Notes under the pieces: generated by a model
What the model was told of the DNA's origin: nothing
Databases searched by the model: none
The model's input: only the letters and a program-made list of their open reading frames with translations
From: an uncultured Eubacterium sp.
GTDB taxonomy: Bacteria; Bacillota; Clostridia; Lachnospirales; Lachnospiraceae
Direction of reading: 5' to 3'
DNA length: 45,472 nucleotides
Assembly: GCA_947178105.1 (NCBI GenBank)
Contig: CAMWXD010000034.1
Coordinates: forward strand, 1 to 45,472
Part shown: positions 1-8,642 of the stretch, one piece after another
Position numbering within the stretch: the first letter of the stretch is position 1
Layout: each line of letters begins with the position of its first letter
Position numbers and translations under genes: made by a program

Positions 1-120
1 GGTGCTGTATTTTCCGGCTGTGTGCTTGCAGCGGGTGCTGTATTTTCTGATTGTGTACTTGCAGCGGGTGCTGTATCTTCTGGTTGTGTACTTGCAGCAG
101 GTGCTGTATCTTCCGGCTGC
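1..120 (-). repeat. 33-bp in-frame tandem repeat in M56 protein tail
   Basis: Units beginning GGTGCTGTAT start at 1, 34, 67 and 100, a period of exactly 33 bp. They encode an 11-residue repeat close to PEDTAPAASTQ (variants PENTAP and SENTAP). The array probably continues left of the window. It is Pro/Ala/Thr/Ser-rich, typical of an extracellular or linker segment. Confidence 0.9.
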
Positions 121-1190
121 ATGGTTTTGCCGCTTTCTGCTTTTCCTGCCTGTATGCCTGCGGCGCTTTCTGCTTTTCTATCCTGCATCGTTTCTGTATT
201 TGCAGCAGTCCCTGTGTCTTTTGCTTCTGTTGTAAAACATGCGGTAACTATCACGCACACCGCAGCCGCAGCAATCAAAATAAATATTCCTGGTTTTTTA
301 TAGTTTAATACATTTTTCACTCTGTCCTTCACTCCAATCTCTCCAAATGCCACTGGACATGCCGTTACGGATGCATGGGCTTTCGAACAGGACAAAAGCG
401 CCTGTGAATACGCCTTTTTGCAGTCCTCTCCGATTTCCTTTACAACCCTTTCGTCACACGCCAGCTCCATATCCCTGCAAAACAGCAGGTATGCCGCCCA
501 TACAAGCGGCTGGAACCAGTACACCGAAAGCAATACATATCCGATCAGCTTGGTCAAATAGTCATAACGGCGCTTATGCGCCTCCTCATGCTTTAACACA
601 TACAAAAGCTCCTGCCCGGAAACTGAAAACGGCACATAGATTTTCGGCGCAGCAAGCCCAAACAGAAACGGCGATACAATATGGCCACATTGGTAAAACC
701 GTATTCCTTCCGATTCAGCCGGAACTGCCATCTCCACACGCTTCTTCATACGCCGCCAGCTAAACAGCAAATACAAAAGCAGCAGTGCAAGCCCTGCAAG
801 CCAGACCCACGCAGCAGCCGCGGCAAGCCCTGCGGCAGGTTTATTTTCCGGCTCCAATTTGTCCTCTTCTTTTTTTCCATCCGTTTTTCCGGCTTCCGCA
901 AGCATGGCATCCTTTCCCTGCACCTGAGGCACGTCCGAAGCTGTGACGCCTCCTGATGGCAGTTTTTCGTCATATACCTGCCCCAGAAACGTATCCGTCT
1001 GCTTTGGCAGCAGCCCAAACGGCGTTTCGATCCGAAACGGGCAAAGCAGACGCAGCCCTACCACCATCCAGAGCATACACACCATGTTTTTTGGCGCTTT
1101 TTTCAGCAATAGCCGTGCCGCAGCCACAGCAAGGATCAGGTAACCTGCGGTGATGCCTGTATGCAAAACTGATAAAAATAATCGTTCCAT
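1..1190 (-). CDS. BlaR1/MecR1-type M56 metallopeptidase sensor (partial, cut by left edge)
   Basis: About 396 residues are visible and no stop is reached before the window edge. The start is the ATG at 1188-1190, preceded by an AAAGGA ribosome binding site. The N-terminus has hydrophobic segments. A zinc-protease HEEAH motif lies at about residues 201-205 and an ELACDE segment about 35 residues later, which fits the M56 gluzincin family (HExxH plus a downstream Glu). A further membrane segment at about residues 300-320 precedes a low-complexity tail of repeated PEDTAPAASTQ-like units running off the edge. In the family such proteins sense a signal outside the cell and trigger cleavage of the cognate BlaI repressor, which is the gene immediately upstream. 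The ligand is unknown here; the repetitive tail does not resemble the penicillin-binding sensor of true BlaR1, so a role in beta-lactam resistance is not shown. Confidence 0.85.
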   Translation of the reverse strand, partial: MERLFLSVLHTGITAGYLILAVAAARLLLKKAPKNMVCMLWMVVGLRLLCPFRIETPFGLLPKQTDTFLGQVYDEKLPSGGVTASDVPQVQGKDAMLAEAGKTDGKKEEDKLEPENKPAAGLAAAAAWVWLAGLALLLLYLLFSWRRMKKRVEMAVPAESEGIRFYQCGHIVSPFLFGLAAPKIYVPFSVSGQELLYVLKHEEAHKRRYDYLTKLIGYVLLSVYWFQPLVWAAYLLFCRDMELACDERVVKEIGEDCKKAYSQALLSCSKAHASVTACPVAFGEIGVKDRVKNVLNYKKPGIFILIAAAAVCVIVTACFTTEAKDTGTAANTETMQDRKAESAAGIQAGKAESGKTMQPEDTAPAASTQPEDTAPAASTQSENTAPAASTQPENTA

Positions 1191-1268
1191 TCCGCGATCC
1201 TTTCTGAATCCAACTCCCGGTTATCCAGGCCCCTAAGCCGTTCACAGCTCTGCATGGCCTGCAACGCG

Positions 1269-1628
1269 TTAGCCTTTATACGTATCAATGATTTTTTGTA
1301 TCTCGTCCGCCTCCTGCGGCGTCAATGGTTTTTTTCTCGTAAACGCAGTAATAAACCTCGGCAGGGAGCCGGAAAACGTACGGTCTACGATCTGAGCGCT
1401 TTCACTGGACTGCGCTTCTTCTTTTGAGACAAGCGACGTCACAACAGCATGTTCCGACTTTAGCACTCCGCGCTCCGACAGCCGCCTGATTACTGTATAA
1501 GTCGTTGATTTTTTCCATTCCAACTGTTCCATACACAGTTTTACAAGCTCCCCGCTGGATACTGGCTCATGCTCCCATACAATCTCACAAAAACGGTATT
1601 CACTCTCAAAAATCTTGGGTGTTTCCAA
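1269..1628 (-). CDS. BlaI/MecI/CopY-family transcriptional repressor
   Basis: This 119-residue protein matches the winged-helix BlaI/MecI family in length and layout. The DNA-binding part (about residues 8-70) includes the segment KKSTTYTVIRRLSERGVL, typical of the recognition helix region. The C-terminal part forms the dimer interface that holds the cleavage site in family members. A GGAGGGT ribosome binding site precedes the ATG. The M56 peptidase gene starts 78 bp downstream, so the two form a repressor-antirepressor operon. The upstream promoter is overlapped by a large palindrome, consistent with autoregulation. The controlled target gene is not visible; it may lie left of the window. 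Confidence 0.93.
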   Translation of the reverse strand: METPKIFESEYRFCEIVWEHEPVSSGELVKLCMEQLEWKKSTTYTVIRRLSERGVLKSEHAVVTSLVSKEEAQSSESAQIVDRTFSGSLPRFITAFTRKKPLTPQEADEIQKIIDTYKG

Positions 1629-1672
1629 ATCAGGTACCCTCCTTTCTATCCTGTAACAGACTGTAGTTTTAG

Positions 1673-1726
1673 AGTCTAATGCATTAAACTTGAGTTTAGT
1701 TTAACGCATTAGACTTTTTATGTCAA
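1673..1726 (-). promoter_or_regulatory. blaI promoter with overlapping palindromic operator
   Basis: On the minus strand, TTGACA (1721-1726) and TAAACT (1698-1703) are separated by 17 bp, a good sigma-A promoter. Two 18-bp arms, 1673-1690 and 1698-1715, form an inverted repeat with one mismatch and a 7-bp spacer. The right arm covers the -10 box and most of the spacer, so a bound dimeric repressor would block transcription. BlaI-family binding here is inferred. Confidence 0.85.
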
Positions 1727-1747
1727 GAGCAAATAAAAAAATATTCA

Positions 1748-1790
1748 AAAAATAGCACCCCCGCTCTAGCAAAGTAAAGGTGCTATTTTT
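1748..1790 (-). terminator. Rho-independent terminator downstream of DAHP synthase gene
   Basis: Perfect 12-bp arms at 1748-1759 and 1779-1790 (GGTGCTATTTTT and its complement) enclose a 19-nt loop. The A/T ends of the arms give a U tract on either strand, so it may work in both directions. Confidence 0.85.
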
Positions 1791-1843
1791 ATAAACCTAT
1801 ATTACGCCGGAAACGGATAGAGGTAAGCTATCGTATCGGCAAT

Positions 1844-2914
1844 TTACCAAAGCTCCGCCAACTCATAAATCAGCGTTTCTGTCTTTTCCCATCCAAGGCA
1901 TGGATCGGTAATGGATTTTCCGTAGCAGTGCCCGTTGACTGCCTGTGCCCCGTCTTCGAGATAGCTTTCGATCATAAGCCCGCGCACAAGCCTGTGGATA
2001 TCCGCAGATACTTTACAGCTATGTAAAATATCTTTGCTGATACGGATTTGTTCCAGGAAATTTTTGCCGGAATTGGAGTGGTTTGTATCAATGATCACTG
2101 CCGGGTTGGACAGTTCCTTTTCACCGTACAGTTCCAGCACATGCTGCAAATCTTCATAATGGTAATTCGGGATATTGCGGCCGAACTTGTCCACATATCC
2201 GCGCAGGATGGCATGGGTGTAAGGGTTGCCGCCCGTTTTTACCTCCCATCCGCGATACAAAAACGTATGGCTGCATTGCGCGGCGATAATGGAATTCATC
2301 ATGACCGTAAGGTCGCCCCCAGTCGGATTTTTCATGCCTACCGGAATGCCGACGCCGCTGGCTGTCAGCCTGTGCTGCTGGTTTTCCACAGAACGGGCTC
2401 CGACAGCCACATAGGACAGCAGGTCGGATAGATACCTGTGATTTTCTGGATAGAGCATCTCATCTGCACAGGTAAAGCCTGTTTCATTGACAGCCCGCAT
2501 ATGAAGCTGGCGGATCGCAATGATCCCCTTTAGCATATCCGATTTTTTTTCCGGGTCTGGCTGATGGAGCATCCCTTTATATCCGACGCCGACTGTCCGC
2601 GGCTTGTTCGTATAAATGCGCGGCACAATAAAGATCTTGTCAGATACGGCATCCTGCACTTTGCGCAGCTTTGTAATATAGTCGATCACTGCGTCTTCAT
2701 TGTCTGCCGAGCACGGCCCGATTACGAGCAGTAGTCTGTCGTCTGTCCCCTCAAAGATCCGGCAAATCACTTCGTCCCGTTTTTCTTTTTGTTCTGCGGC
2801 ATGTGCGCTTACCGGAAACTGCTGTTTTAATTCGTCCGGTGCGGGCAGCTTCCGCAAAAAATCCATTTGCATTTCCATATCGTTAGAAAACCTCCGTCTA
2901 TGTTTCATCTGCAT
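1844..2914 (-). CDS. aroF: 3-deoxy-7-phosphoheptulonate synthase (DAHP synthase, type I AroFGH)
   Basis: Condenses phosphoenolpyruvate and erythrose 4-phosphate, the first step of the shikimate pathway to aromatic amino acids. The 356-residue length matches the E. coli AroF/G/H class. Visible landmarks are GPCSADN near residue 66, the NKPRTVGVGYKG substrate loop near 105, VGARSVENQQHR near 175, KNPTGGD near 200 and DTNHSNSGK near 275. The start is either this ATG or one two codons later; neither has a strong ribosome binding site. A strong terminator follows. The paralogue-specific feedback inhibitor (Phe, Tyr or Trp) cannot be read from the sequence, so the aroF symbol marks only the family. 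Confidence 0.95.
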   Translation of the reverse strand: MQMKHRRRFSNDMEMQMDFLRKLPAPDELKQQFPVSAHAAEQKEKRDEVICRIFEGTDDRLLLVIGPCSADNEDAVIDYITKLRKVQDAVSDKIFIVPRIYTNKPRTVGVGYKGMLHQPDPEKKSDMLKGIIAIRQLHMRAVNETGFTCADEMLYPENHRYLSDLLSYVAVGARSVENQQHRLTASGVGIPVGMKNPTGGDLTVMMNSIIAAQCSHTFLYRGWEVKTGGNPYTHAILRGYVDKFGRNIPNYHYEDLQHVLELYGEKELSNPAVIIDTNHSNSGKNFLEQIRISKDILHSCKVSADIHRLVRGLMIESYLEDGAQAVNGHCYGKSITDPCLGWEKTETLIYELAELW

Positions 2915-2960
2915 TCGTTTTTATTTGAACCTTCTTTACAGCAAGCATCGCTCTTTCATT

Positions 2961-3287
2961 TCACTCATTTTTCGTTTCTTCTGACTGTTTTTCATTCGTA
3001 AGCGAATGCCATGCCTCCCGGATCGAATCAAGCTGTGACTGGAACTGTTCCTTTTCCAGCATTGATACGATTTCCTTTGTCGTATAATTGTAAAAACGGC
3101 TTCCTGTCCGGTCGCACAGTACAAATGCAGCAAAAATACATACTGCAATCAAAAGGCGTACTTTGAAAAAAGACGCTGTGCCAGCCCCTGCTTCCTCCTC
3201 GTATTCATCCGGCTGTACATGGTTGAAGGACTGCCTGACTTCCTCCACATATTGTTTCCTTGCCCGCGCATAATCGTTTCCAAGCAT
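2961..3287 (-). CDS. Small single-pass membrane protein of unknown function
   Basis: A 108-residue protein. The ATG at 3287 was chosen because AGGAG lies 8 bases upstream; a start 10 codons further up lacks one. It has a charged N-terminal segment (YARARKQYVEEVRQSF), one membrane segment at about residues 42-58 (VRLLIAVCIFAAFVLC), and a charged, probably extracytoplasmic C-terminal half of about 50 residues. It lies between the histidine operon and the DAHP synthase gene, 46 bp before the latter, and may be co-transcribed with it. I recognise no family; length and layout suggest a conserved lineage-specific protein. Confidence 0.7.
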   Translation of the reverse strand: MLGNDYARARKQYVEEVRQSFNHVQPDEYEEEAGAGTASFFKVRLLIAVCIFAAFVLCDRTGSRFYNYTTKEIVSMLEKEQFQSQLDSIREAWHSLTNEKQSEETKNE

Positions 3288-3435
3288 CGTAGACTCCTGC
3301 GTTAAGGGAGGCGCCATCCCTTATATACATTCCAGTTTTTTATATTTTATGCAGACAGGCATCCGTTATGCCAATTTTTTTGGTACAGACCCGACTGATC
3401 TGATTGGCCTGATTGGCCTAGGCACTAAGCCATAG

Positions 3436-4716
3436 CTAGCGCTGTGACAGCTCGCTTGTAATATCTTCCCAGGTCAGCCCTTTTTCCACCATCAGCACCA
3501 TCAGATGATACAACAAGTCGGCAGCCTCGTATTTGATCTCCTCTGCATCCGGGTTTTTTGCTGCAATTACAATTTCGGTCGCTTCTTCGCCGACTTTCTT
3601 TAAGATCTTATCCAGCCCCTTGTCAAACAAATAGTTTGTATAAGAGCCTTCCTTCGGATGGATTTTGCGTTCCTTGATGACAGCGTATTCGTCTTCAAAC
3701 ACCTTGAGCGGATTGCGTTCCATATATTCCTTGTGCACGATCTCATTGAAAAAGCAGCTATACTGCCCTGTATGGCAGGCGACGCCGACCTGGGATACTT
3801 TTGCAAGGATCGTATCATGGTCACAGTCCGCCGTCAGCACCTTTACATATTGGATATTGCCGGAGGTTTCACCTTTGACCCAGAGCTTTCTTCTGCTCCT
3901 GCTGTAATAGGTCATTTTCCCGGTCGTAATCGTTTTGTAAAAAGCTTCTTCATTCATATACGCAAGCATCAGCACTTCGCCTGTACGGTAATCCTGTGCA
4001 ATCACCGGAACCATTCCTTCATTGTTTAATTTAAAATCGCTCCATTTGAGCGCCGGGTCAAAATTATCCATTTTAATGCCGCGTGAAGAAAGCATGGACT
4101 TTAATTCCATCGCATTGACTTCTATTTCATTTAAAAACGGCCCATAAATGCCGCGGGAATGCTCCCTTTGCAGGATAGCGAGCATACGTTCCAGATCGTT
4201 TTCCTCACATAACGCGACATACTGCGTATCGGTCAGGTTTTCCACCGAATCAATCAGTTTGGGATCCATCACAAGCATTTCATGGATTTTTTCTTTGATC
4301 ACTTCCTTGTGTTTAAATACAAAATCTATATTTTTTACCGATACCAGTATTTTTTCGTGGCCAAACCGGGAGCTTGCCTCATCGACTAATGCAAAGCAGT
4401 ATGGCTTGGAGCCGTTGATTAAGATCTGCTTGCAGCCGGCGTACAACAGCTTTTTAATATCCTCCAGCCGTCTGACATTACCGCCGCCGCAGGTCGGGAT
4501 TTCCGTCAGGCGGTTTAATTCCCGGATGGTATGTATGTTTTTTTCATGTTCCGCATCCCCGTCTGATAAGTCAAATACAAATATTTTATCGATCCCGCTG
4601 TCGTTGTATATTTTTGCCAGAAATTTTAACTCCCCCGCGGGGCTTAAGTCCACAGGGCTTTTCACGGGTACGCCGTCTTTGATGCACAGCGTTGCCGCAA
4701 GTATTTTCTTTTCCAT
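3436..4716 (-). CDS. hisIE: HisIE (phosphoribosyl-AMP cyclohydrolase / phosphoribosyl-ATP pyrophosphatase) with N-terminal HisA/HisF-like domain
   Basis: A 426-residue, three-part protein; ordinary HisIE is about 200 residues. Residues 1-215 resemble the HisA/HisF barrel: KDG near 13, FDLSDGDA near 48, and the phosphate-binding [19 protein letters not shown] near 76-94. Both catalytic aspartates of HisA/HisF appear replaced (LCIKDG instead of LDxKDG; SVKN instead of AIDA), so this domain is probably not an active isomerase or cyclase. Residues about 220-325 are HisI, with the zinc-site motif DCDHD...[13 protein letters not shown]. Residues about 335-426 are HisE, with [15 protein letters not shown] and [14 protein letters not shown]. 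The two active domains carry out steps 2 and 3 of histidine synthesis. It is the last gene of the hisZGD-IE operon, 32 bp after hisD. Confidence 0.93.
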   Translation of the reverse strand: MEKKILAATLCIKDGVPVKSPVDLSPAGELKFLAKIYNDSGIDKIFVFDLSDGDAEHEKNIHTIRELNRLTEIPTCGGGNVRRLEDIKKLLYAGCKQILINGSKPYCFALVDEASSRFGHEKILVSVKNIDFVFKHKEVIKEKIHEMLVMDPKLIDSVENLTDTQYVALCEENDLERMLAILQREHSRGIYGPFLNEIEVNAMELKSMLSSRGIKMDNFDPALKWSDFKLNNEGMVPVIAQDYRTGEVLMLAYMNEEAFYKTITTGKMTYYSRSRRKLWVKGETSGNIQYVKVLTADCDHDTILAKVSQVGVACHTGQYSCFFNEIVHKEYMERNPLKVFEDEYAVIKERKIHPKEGSYTNYLFDKGLDKILKKVGEEATEIVIAAKNPDAEEIKYEAADLLYHLMVLMVEKGLTWEDITSELSQR

Positions 4717-4748
4717 GATTTGTAACCTTTCTATTGTATAAATAATAT

Positions 4749-6068
4749 TTAATTTTCTTTTGCCGCAGCCATATCGGAGCTTTCAAACCGTACCCGGATC
4801 GAATTTGCGTGTGCTGTGAGCTGTTCCGATTCTGCAAATGCTGCAATATCCTGATAAACCGGCTCCAAAGCCTCTTTCGAATACGAAATAATGCTGGATT
4901 TTTTAATAAAATCATCTACGCTGAGCGCGGAGAAAAACCGCGCTGTGCCATTTGTCGGAAGCACATGGTTTGGGCCTGCAAAATAATCTCCCAATGGCTC
5001 GCTGCTGTATGCGCCGACAAAAATTGCGCCCGCATTCCGTATTTTGGTCATCGTTTCAAAAGGATCCTTTGTCAATATTTCCAGATGCTCGGATGCAATC
5101 TCGTTTGCCGCCGCGACCGCATCGTCCATCGTATCCGCCACGAGGATATATCCGTAACGCTCCAGTGATTTTTCAATGATCTCCCTGCGCGAAAGCGTTT
5201 CCAGAAAACGGCTTAGTTCCTCCGATACTTTTTGCGCCAGCTCCATCGAAGTCGTAATCAAAATTGCAGAAGCCATCTCGTCATGCTCCGCCTGTGACAG
5301 CAGGTCAGCCGCCGCATAGGCCGGGTTTGCAGACTCATCTGCCAACACTAAAATCTCGCTTGGCCCTGCGATGGAGTCGATGCTGACATAGCCAAAAACT
5401 GCTTTTTTTGCAAGTGCGACATAAATATTGCCAGGCCCTACGATCTTATCTACCTTTGGAATGCTCTGTGTGCCGAATGCCATCGCAGCAACCGCCTGTG
5501 CGCCTCCGACTTTATAGATCTCATCCGCGCCAGCCTCTTTTGCTGCCACAAGGGTAGACGGGCAGACCTTTCCCTCCCTGTCAGGCGGGGTTGTCATAAT
5601 AATCCGGTCAACGCCTGCTACTTTTGCAGGGACAATGTTCATCAGCACAGACGACGGGTAGACTGCCTTTCCGCCAGGCACATAAACCCCGGCTGTTTTC
5701 AGCGGCGTGATTTTTTGCCCAAGCAAAATGCCGTTTTCTTCCGTCGTAAACCAAGACTGCTGGCGCTGTTTTTCATGAAAGCTCCTGATATTGACGAGGG
5801 ATCTGCGTATGACCTTTAACAATGACTGGTCGACCTTGGCATAGGCGTCCTCGATTTCTGCATCTGTCACCAAAATATTGCCGGCACAAATATCCGCGCC
5901 GTCAAACTGCTTTGTATAGGCAAACAATGCTTCATCCCGTTTCCTGCGAACCTGCTCGATGATCTCGTTCACTCTGCCTTCGTATTCGCTGTAGCTGTTC
6001 GGGCTTCGTTCCAATAAATCTTCCAGAAGCTTTCCTGTCGTTTCTTTCGTAAGTTTTACGATTCTCAT
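4749..6068 (-). CDS. hisD: Histidinol dehydrogenase
   Basis: The 439-residue product oxidises L-histidinol to L-histidine in two NAD-dependent steps, the last of the pathway. Landmarks are [14 protein letters not shown] near 125, [13 protein letters not shown] near 210, [14 protein letters not shown] near 230, and the zinc/base region SEHLEI and [14 protein letters not shown] in the last third. The length is normal for HisD. The ATG at 6068 has GGGAG about 9 bases upstream; a GTG three codons earlier sits too close to that site. It lies 26 bp after hisG and 32 bp before hisIE. Confidence 0.97.
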   Translation of the reverse strand: MRIVKLTKETTGKLLEDLLERSPNSYSEYEGRVNEIIEQVRRKRDEALFAYTKQFDGADICAGNILVTDAEIEDAYAKVDQSLLKVIRRSLVNIRSFHEKQRQQSWFTTEENGILLGQKITPLKTAGVYVPGGKAVYPSSVLMNIVPAKVAGVDRIIMTTPPDREGKVCPSTLVAAKEAGADEIYKVGGAQAVAAMAFGTQSIPKVDKIVGPGNIYVALAKKAVFGYVSIDSIAGPSEILVLADESANPAYAAADLLSQAEHDEMASAILITTSMELAQKVSEELSRFLETLSRREIIEKSLERYGYILVADTMDDAVAAANEIASEHLEILTKDPFETMTKIRNAGAIFVGAYSSEPLGDYFAGPNHVLPTNGTARFFSALSVDDFIKKSSIISYSKEALEPVYQDIAAFAESEQLTAHANSIRVRFESSDMAAAKEN

Positions 6069-6094
6069 AGTATGCACTCCCTGTTTCTTTTCTG

Positions 6095-6748
6095 CTAACT
6101 TTTACTTAACTCCTCTTTTAACAATCTAATCAGCTTTGTAATACGTTCGTTTTCCATCTTCATACTGACCGGATTTACGACCATCCTAGCGGACAGCGGG
6201 CATACCTCTTCCAATACTTCCAGCCCGTTTTCGCGCAGTGTGGAACCGGTTTCCACAATATCCACAATGACTTCTGACAGCCCCACAATCGGCGCCAGCT
6301 CAATCGATCCGTTCAGCTTGATAATCTCCACGGTCTGATGCTTCTTATTATAAAAGTAATCCCTTGCAATTCTTGGATACTTCGAGGCTGCCCGGATCCA
6401 TTCGCGTTTCTGCAAAAGCTCCTGCGCTTCCCGCGGGCCGCAGACACACATCCGGCACCTGCCAAATCCCAAATCCAGCACTTCGAATATATTCCGGTTT
6501 TCTTCGAGTATCGTATCTTCCCCGACGATCCCGATATCCGCAGCGCCATACTCTACATATGTCGGCACATCCGGCCCCTTGGACAAGAAAAACCTCATTT
6601 TTGCTTCTTCATTGACAAAGATCAGCTTTCTTGTATCCTTGTCCTTCATTTCTTCACATGTAATCCCGATTTTTTCAAACAACGCCAAAGCCTGCTTTGC
6701 AAGCCTGCCTTTTCCCAAAGCAAACGTCAGATATCTGTTTTCTTCCAT
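6095..6748 (-). CDS. hisG: ATP phosphoribosyltransferase catalytic subunit, short form
   Basis: The first enzyme of histidine synthesis, joining ATP and PRPP. At 217 residues it lacks the C-terminal regulatory domain of long HisG, the form that needs the HisZ subunit encoded just upstream. Motifs are ALGKGRLAKQ at the N-terminus, ADIGIVGEDTI near 70, and the PRPP loop VDIVETGSTLRENGL near 165. The ATG at 6748 starts 4 bases after the hisZ stop; its GGAG site lies inside the last hisZ codons with 9-base spacing, so the two genes are probably translationally coupled. In-frame ATGs further upstream lie inside hisZ. Confidence 0.96.
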   Translation of the reverse strand: MEENRYLTFALGKGRLAKQALALFEKIGITCEEMKDKDTRKLIFVNEEAKMRFFLSKGPDVPTYVEYGAADIGIVGEDTILEENRNIFEVLDLGFGRCRMCVCGPREAQELLQKREWIRAASKYPRIARDYFYNKKHQTVEIIKLNGSIELAPIVGLSEVIVDIVETGSTLRENGLEVLEEVCPLSARMVVNPVSMKMENERITKLIRLLKEELSKS

Positions 6749-6752
6749 ACTC

Positions 6753-7946
6753 CTATTCTCCATCCATAAACTGTACCCTTGCCGCCTGGTTGCGCGCCGC
6801 ATATGCTTCATAGTCAGCCCTTGTCTTTTCCCTGCTTTTGAGCATCAGCTCCACGCTGCATCCTGCGGCGCGCTGCTTTCTTGCATAGACGACGGCGTCT
6901 TCCCTGTGCGCTTCATCATACACGACAAGCTGGCATACGCGCTCCACCGGCATTTCGATCTTCTGCCTGGAAAGCGCCGCCAATAACTGGTCTGCCACTA
7001 TTACAAACCCGACCGCAGGCGCATCCTTGCCAAAATGCTTTAGCAGGCGGTCATAACGCCCGCCCTTTACAATCGGCTCCCCGCTGCCAAACGTATAGCC
7101 ATGGAAAATAATACCGGAATAATATTGATAGCTGCTCATCACGCCAAGTTCAAAGCTGATATATTTATCGATGCCATACAGCAAAAACAGCGAATGCAGT
7201 TGTTCCAGATGCTGGATTGCCGCATAAATCCGCGGATATTGTTCCGCCGTCTTTTTCGCTGCCTGGAATGCTTCAGCAGACGGATAGATCCTGCCCAGCA
7301 TAGCAAAAAGCTGCTTTAATCCATCATCCAAATGCCTGGATTCGATAAAGCTTTCCACGCCGAAAAAGTTGTTATTCATAATCAGCGCACGAAGCTCCTC
7401 TTCTTCCTCTTCGTCAAAGCCTGCGGCTTCCATCATCCCCTGCAAGACGCCTACATGCCCGACACTCAACTGAAATTCCTTTAAGCCTGCATGGAGCAGG
7501 CATTCCGTAACCATCGACAAAATCTCCGCATCGGCGTCCGCTGTATCGTCCCCGATCAGCTCTGCGCCAAGCTGCGTGCTTTCCTTTAGCCTTCCCTGGA
7601 GGCTCCCCGTATTGATAAACGTATTCCCCTTGTAGCAAAAACGAATCGGCATCGTTTCTTCCATAAAATAATTTGCTGCGACACGGGCAATGGACGGCGT
7701 AATATCCGGGCGCAGCACAAGCGTATTGCCTTCCCGGTCAAAAAATTTATACAAATCCCTGGAGCCAGTCGTCCCTACTTCTTTTCCAAAAATATCAAAA
7801 AATTCAAAAGACGGCGTCTGTATTGGATGGTAGCCGTACGATTTCAAAATATTGTGCAGTTTTTCTTCCAAATATAATTTTTTCTCACACTCGCCGTTGT
7901 AGATGTCCCGGACACCTTCTGGCGTATGCAGCAAATGCTGTTTCAT
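6753..7946 (-). CDS. hisZ: ATP phosphoribosyltransferase regulatory subunit
   Basis: HisZ is a histidyl-tRNA synthetase paralogue that forms a hetero-octamer with short HisG and gives histidine feedback control. The 397-residue protein keeps class II synthetase-like motifs (TPEGVRDI, LVLRPDITPSIARVAA, RFCYKGNTFINT, GRYDRLLKHFGKDAPAVGF) but lacks a convincing C-terminal anticodon-binding domain, which separates it from HisS. The ATG at 7946 has AGGAG 6 bases upstream. First gene of the his operon, behind a consensus promoter with a leader of about 125 nt. Confidence 0.95.
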   Translation of the reverse strand: MKQHLLHTPEGVRDIYNGECEKKLYLEEKLHNILKSYGYHPIQTPSFEFFDIFGKEVGTTGSRDLYKFFDREGNTLVLRPDITPSIARVAANYFMEETMPIRFCYKGNTFINTGSLQGRLKESTQLGAELIGDDTADADAEILSMVTECLLHAGLKEFQLSVGHVGVLQGMMEAAGFDEEEEEELRALIMNNNFFGVESFIESRHLDDGLKQLFAMLGRIYPSAEAFQAAKKTAEQYPRIYAAIQHLEQLHSLFLLYGIDKYISFELGVMSSYQYYSGIIFHGYTFGSGEPIVKGGRYDRLLKHFGKDAPAVGFVIVADQLLAALSRQKIEMPVERVCQLVVYDEAHREDAVVYARKQRAAGCSVELMLKSREKTRADYEAYAARNQAARVQFMDGE

Positions 7947-8074
7947 AAGCTTCTCCTTGTTTTCCTTTTTCCGCATATCCTGACACATAACAGTATACGG
8001 GTTTGGGATGTATTTGTATAGTCTTTTTTATGCGCTTTACCGAAGTAACGCAGCAAATTACGCAAATTGTATCT

Positions 8075-8103
8075 ATTATAAAAGAATCTGCTTTTTTTGT
8101 CAA
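8075..8103 (-). promoter_or_regulatory. Consensus sigma-A promoter of the his operon
   Basis: Minus-strand TTGACA (8098-8103), 17-bp spacer and TATAAT (8075-8080), a perfect consensus. The -35 box overlaps the recU stop codon (TGA, 8100-8102). The leader contains a short stem closed by a C(TTCG)G tetraloop at about 8025-8045; no attenuator or T-box sequence is recognised. Confidence 0.88.
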
Positions 8104-8633
8104 TCTCTTAACCACAAATCTTTTTGCAGCTCATTCAAATACGGCACTAAAATGCCGCCAGAAGGCTTAAAAATAAAATCCTGTTCTAATTCTTCGTGAC
8201 GAAAGCTCTTTCTGCCTCCTGCCTGCATCCTATTCCAAAATTCCAGCAATTTACAAAAACGCAGGTAATAAAACTCATCCCTTGCAGAATACGAGATCAG
8301 AAAAAAAGCAATGCCGCCCTGCTTTTCAAACTGTTCCATAAAAGAAACCTGGTGTTCATGGATATTTTGGAGCGGAAACGTATCGGTATGGCATTCCTTT
8401 GCATCAAAGCATACCGGAATCCCCTGGACTGCGCCGATATAGTCCACCGTACTTTTCTGCTCAAAATAAGCAAGCGTAATATGGCGTGTCTGCTTATCGA
8501 TCGTGATCGGCGTAATCGGCGTCGGTATTTTCTGAATCAGCGCAAGGCCGTTTTCCAGATACTTTTCGTTTGTCCGGTTGATATATTCCTCCAGTGTCGA
8601 GCCGCGCAGCCCGCGGGAATTCCATGTTGCCAT
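8100..8633 (-). CDS. recU: Holliday junction resolvase RecU
   Basis: RecU cleaves four-way junctions in recombination and chromosome segregation in Firmicutes. The 177-residue protein has the N-terminal RGxxxE segment (NSRGLRGSTLEEYIN) and the nuclease core STVDYIGAVQGIPVCFDAKE near 60-80 (an acidic residue followed by D-x-K, PD-(D/E)XK type). The ATG has GAGG 7 bases upstream and lies 9 bp after the pseudouridine synthase gene. Unlike in Bacillus it is not beside a ponA-type PBP gene. Confidence 0.93.
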   Translation of the reverse strand: MATWNSRGLRGSTLEEYINRTNEKYLENGLALIQKIPTPITPITIDKQTRHITLAYFEQKSTVDYIGAVQGIPVCFDAKECHTDTFPLQNIHEHQVSFMEQFEKQGGIAFFLISYSARDEFYYLRFCKLLEFWNRMQAGGRKSFRHEELEQDFIFKPSGGILVPYLNELQKDLWLRD

Positions 8634-8642
8634 CTTTTTTCC

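Noticed and set aside
1..120. CRISPR-like array
   Set aside because: The 33-bp units are directly adjacent with no spacers, in frame within the M56 coding sequence.
7947..8074. T-box or histidine attenuator in the his leader
   Set aside because: The leader is only about 125 nt, with no GGGTGGTACCGCG-like T-box sequence, no terminator U tract and no histidine-rich leader peptide.
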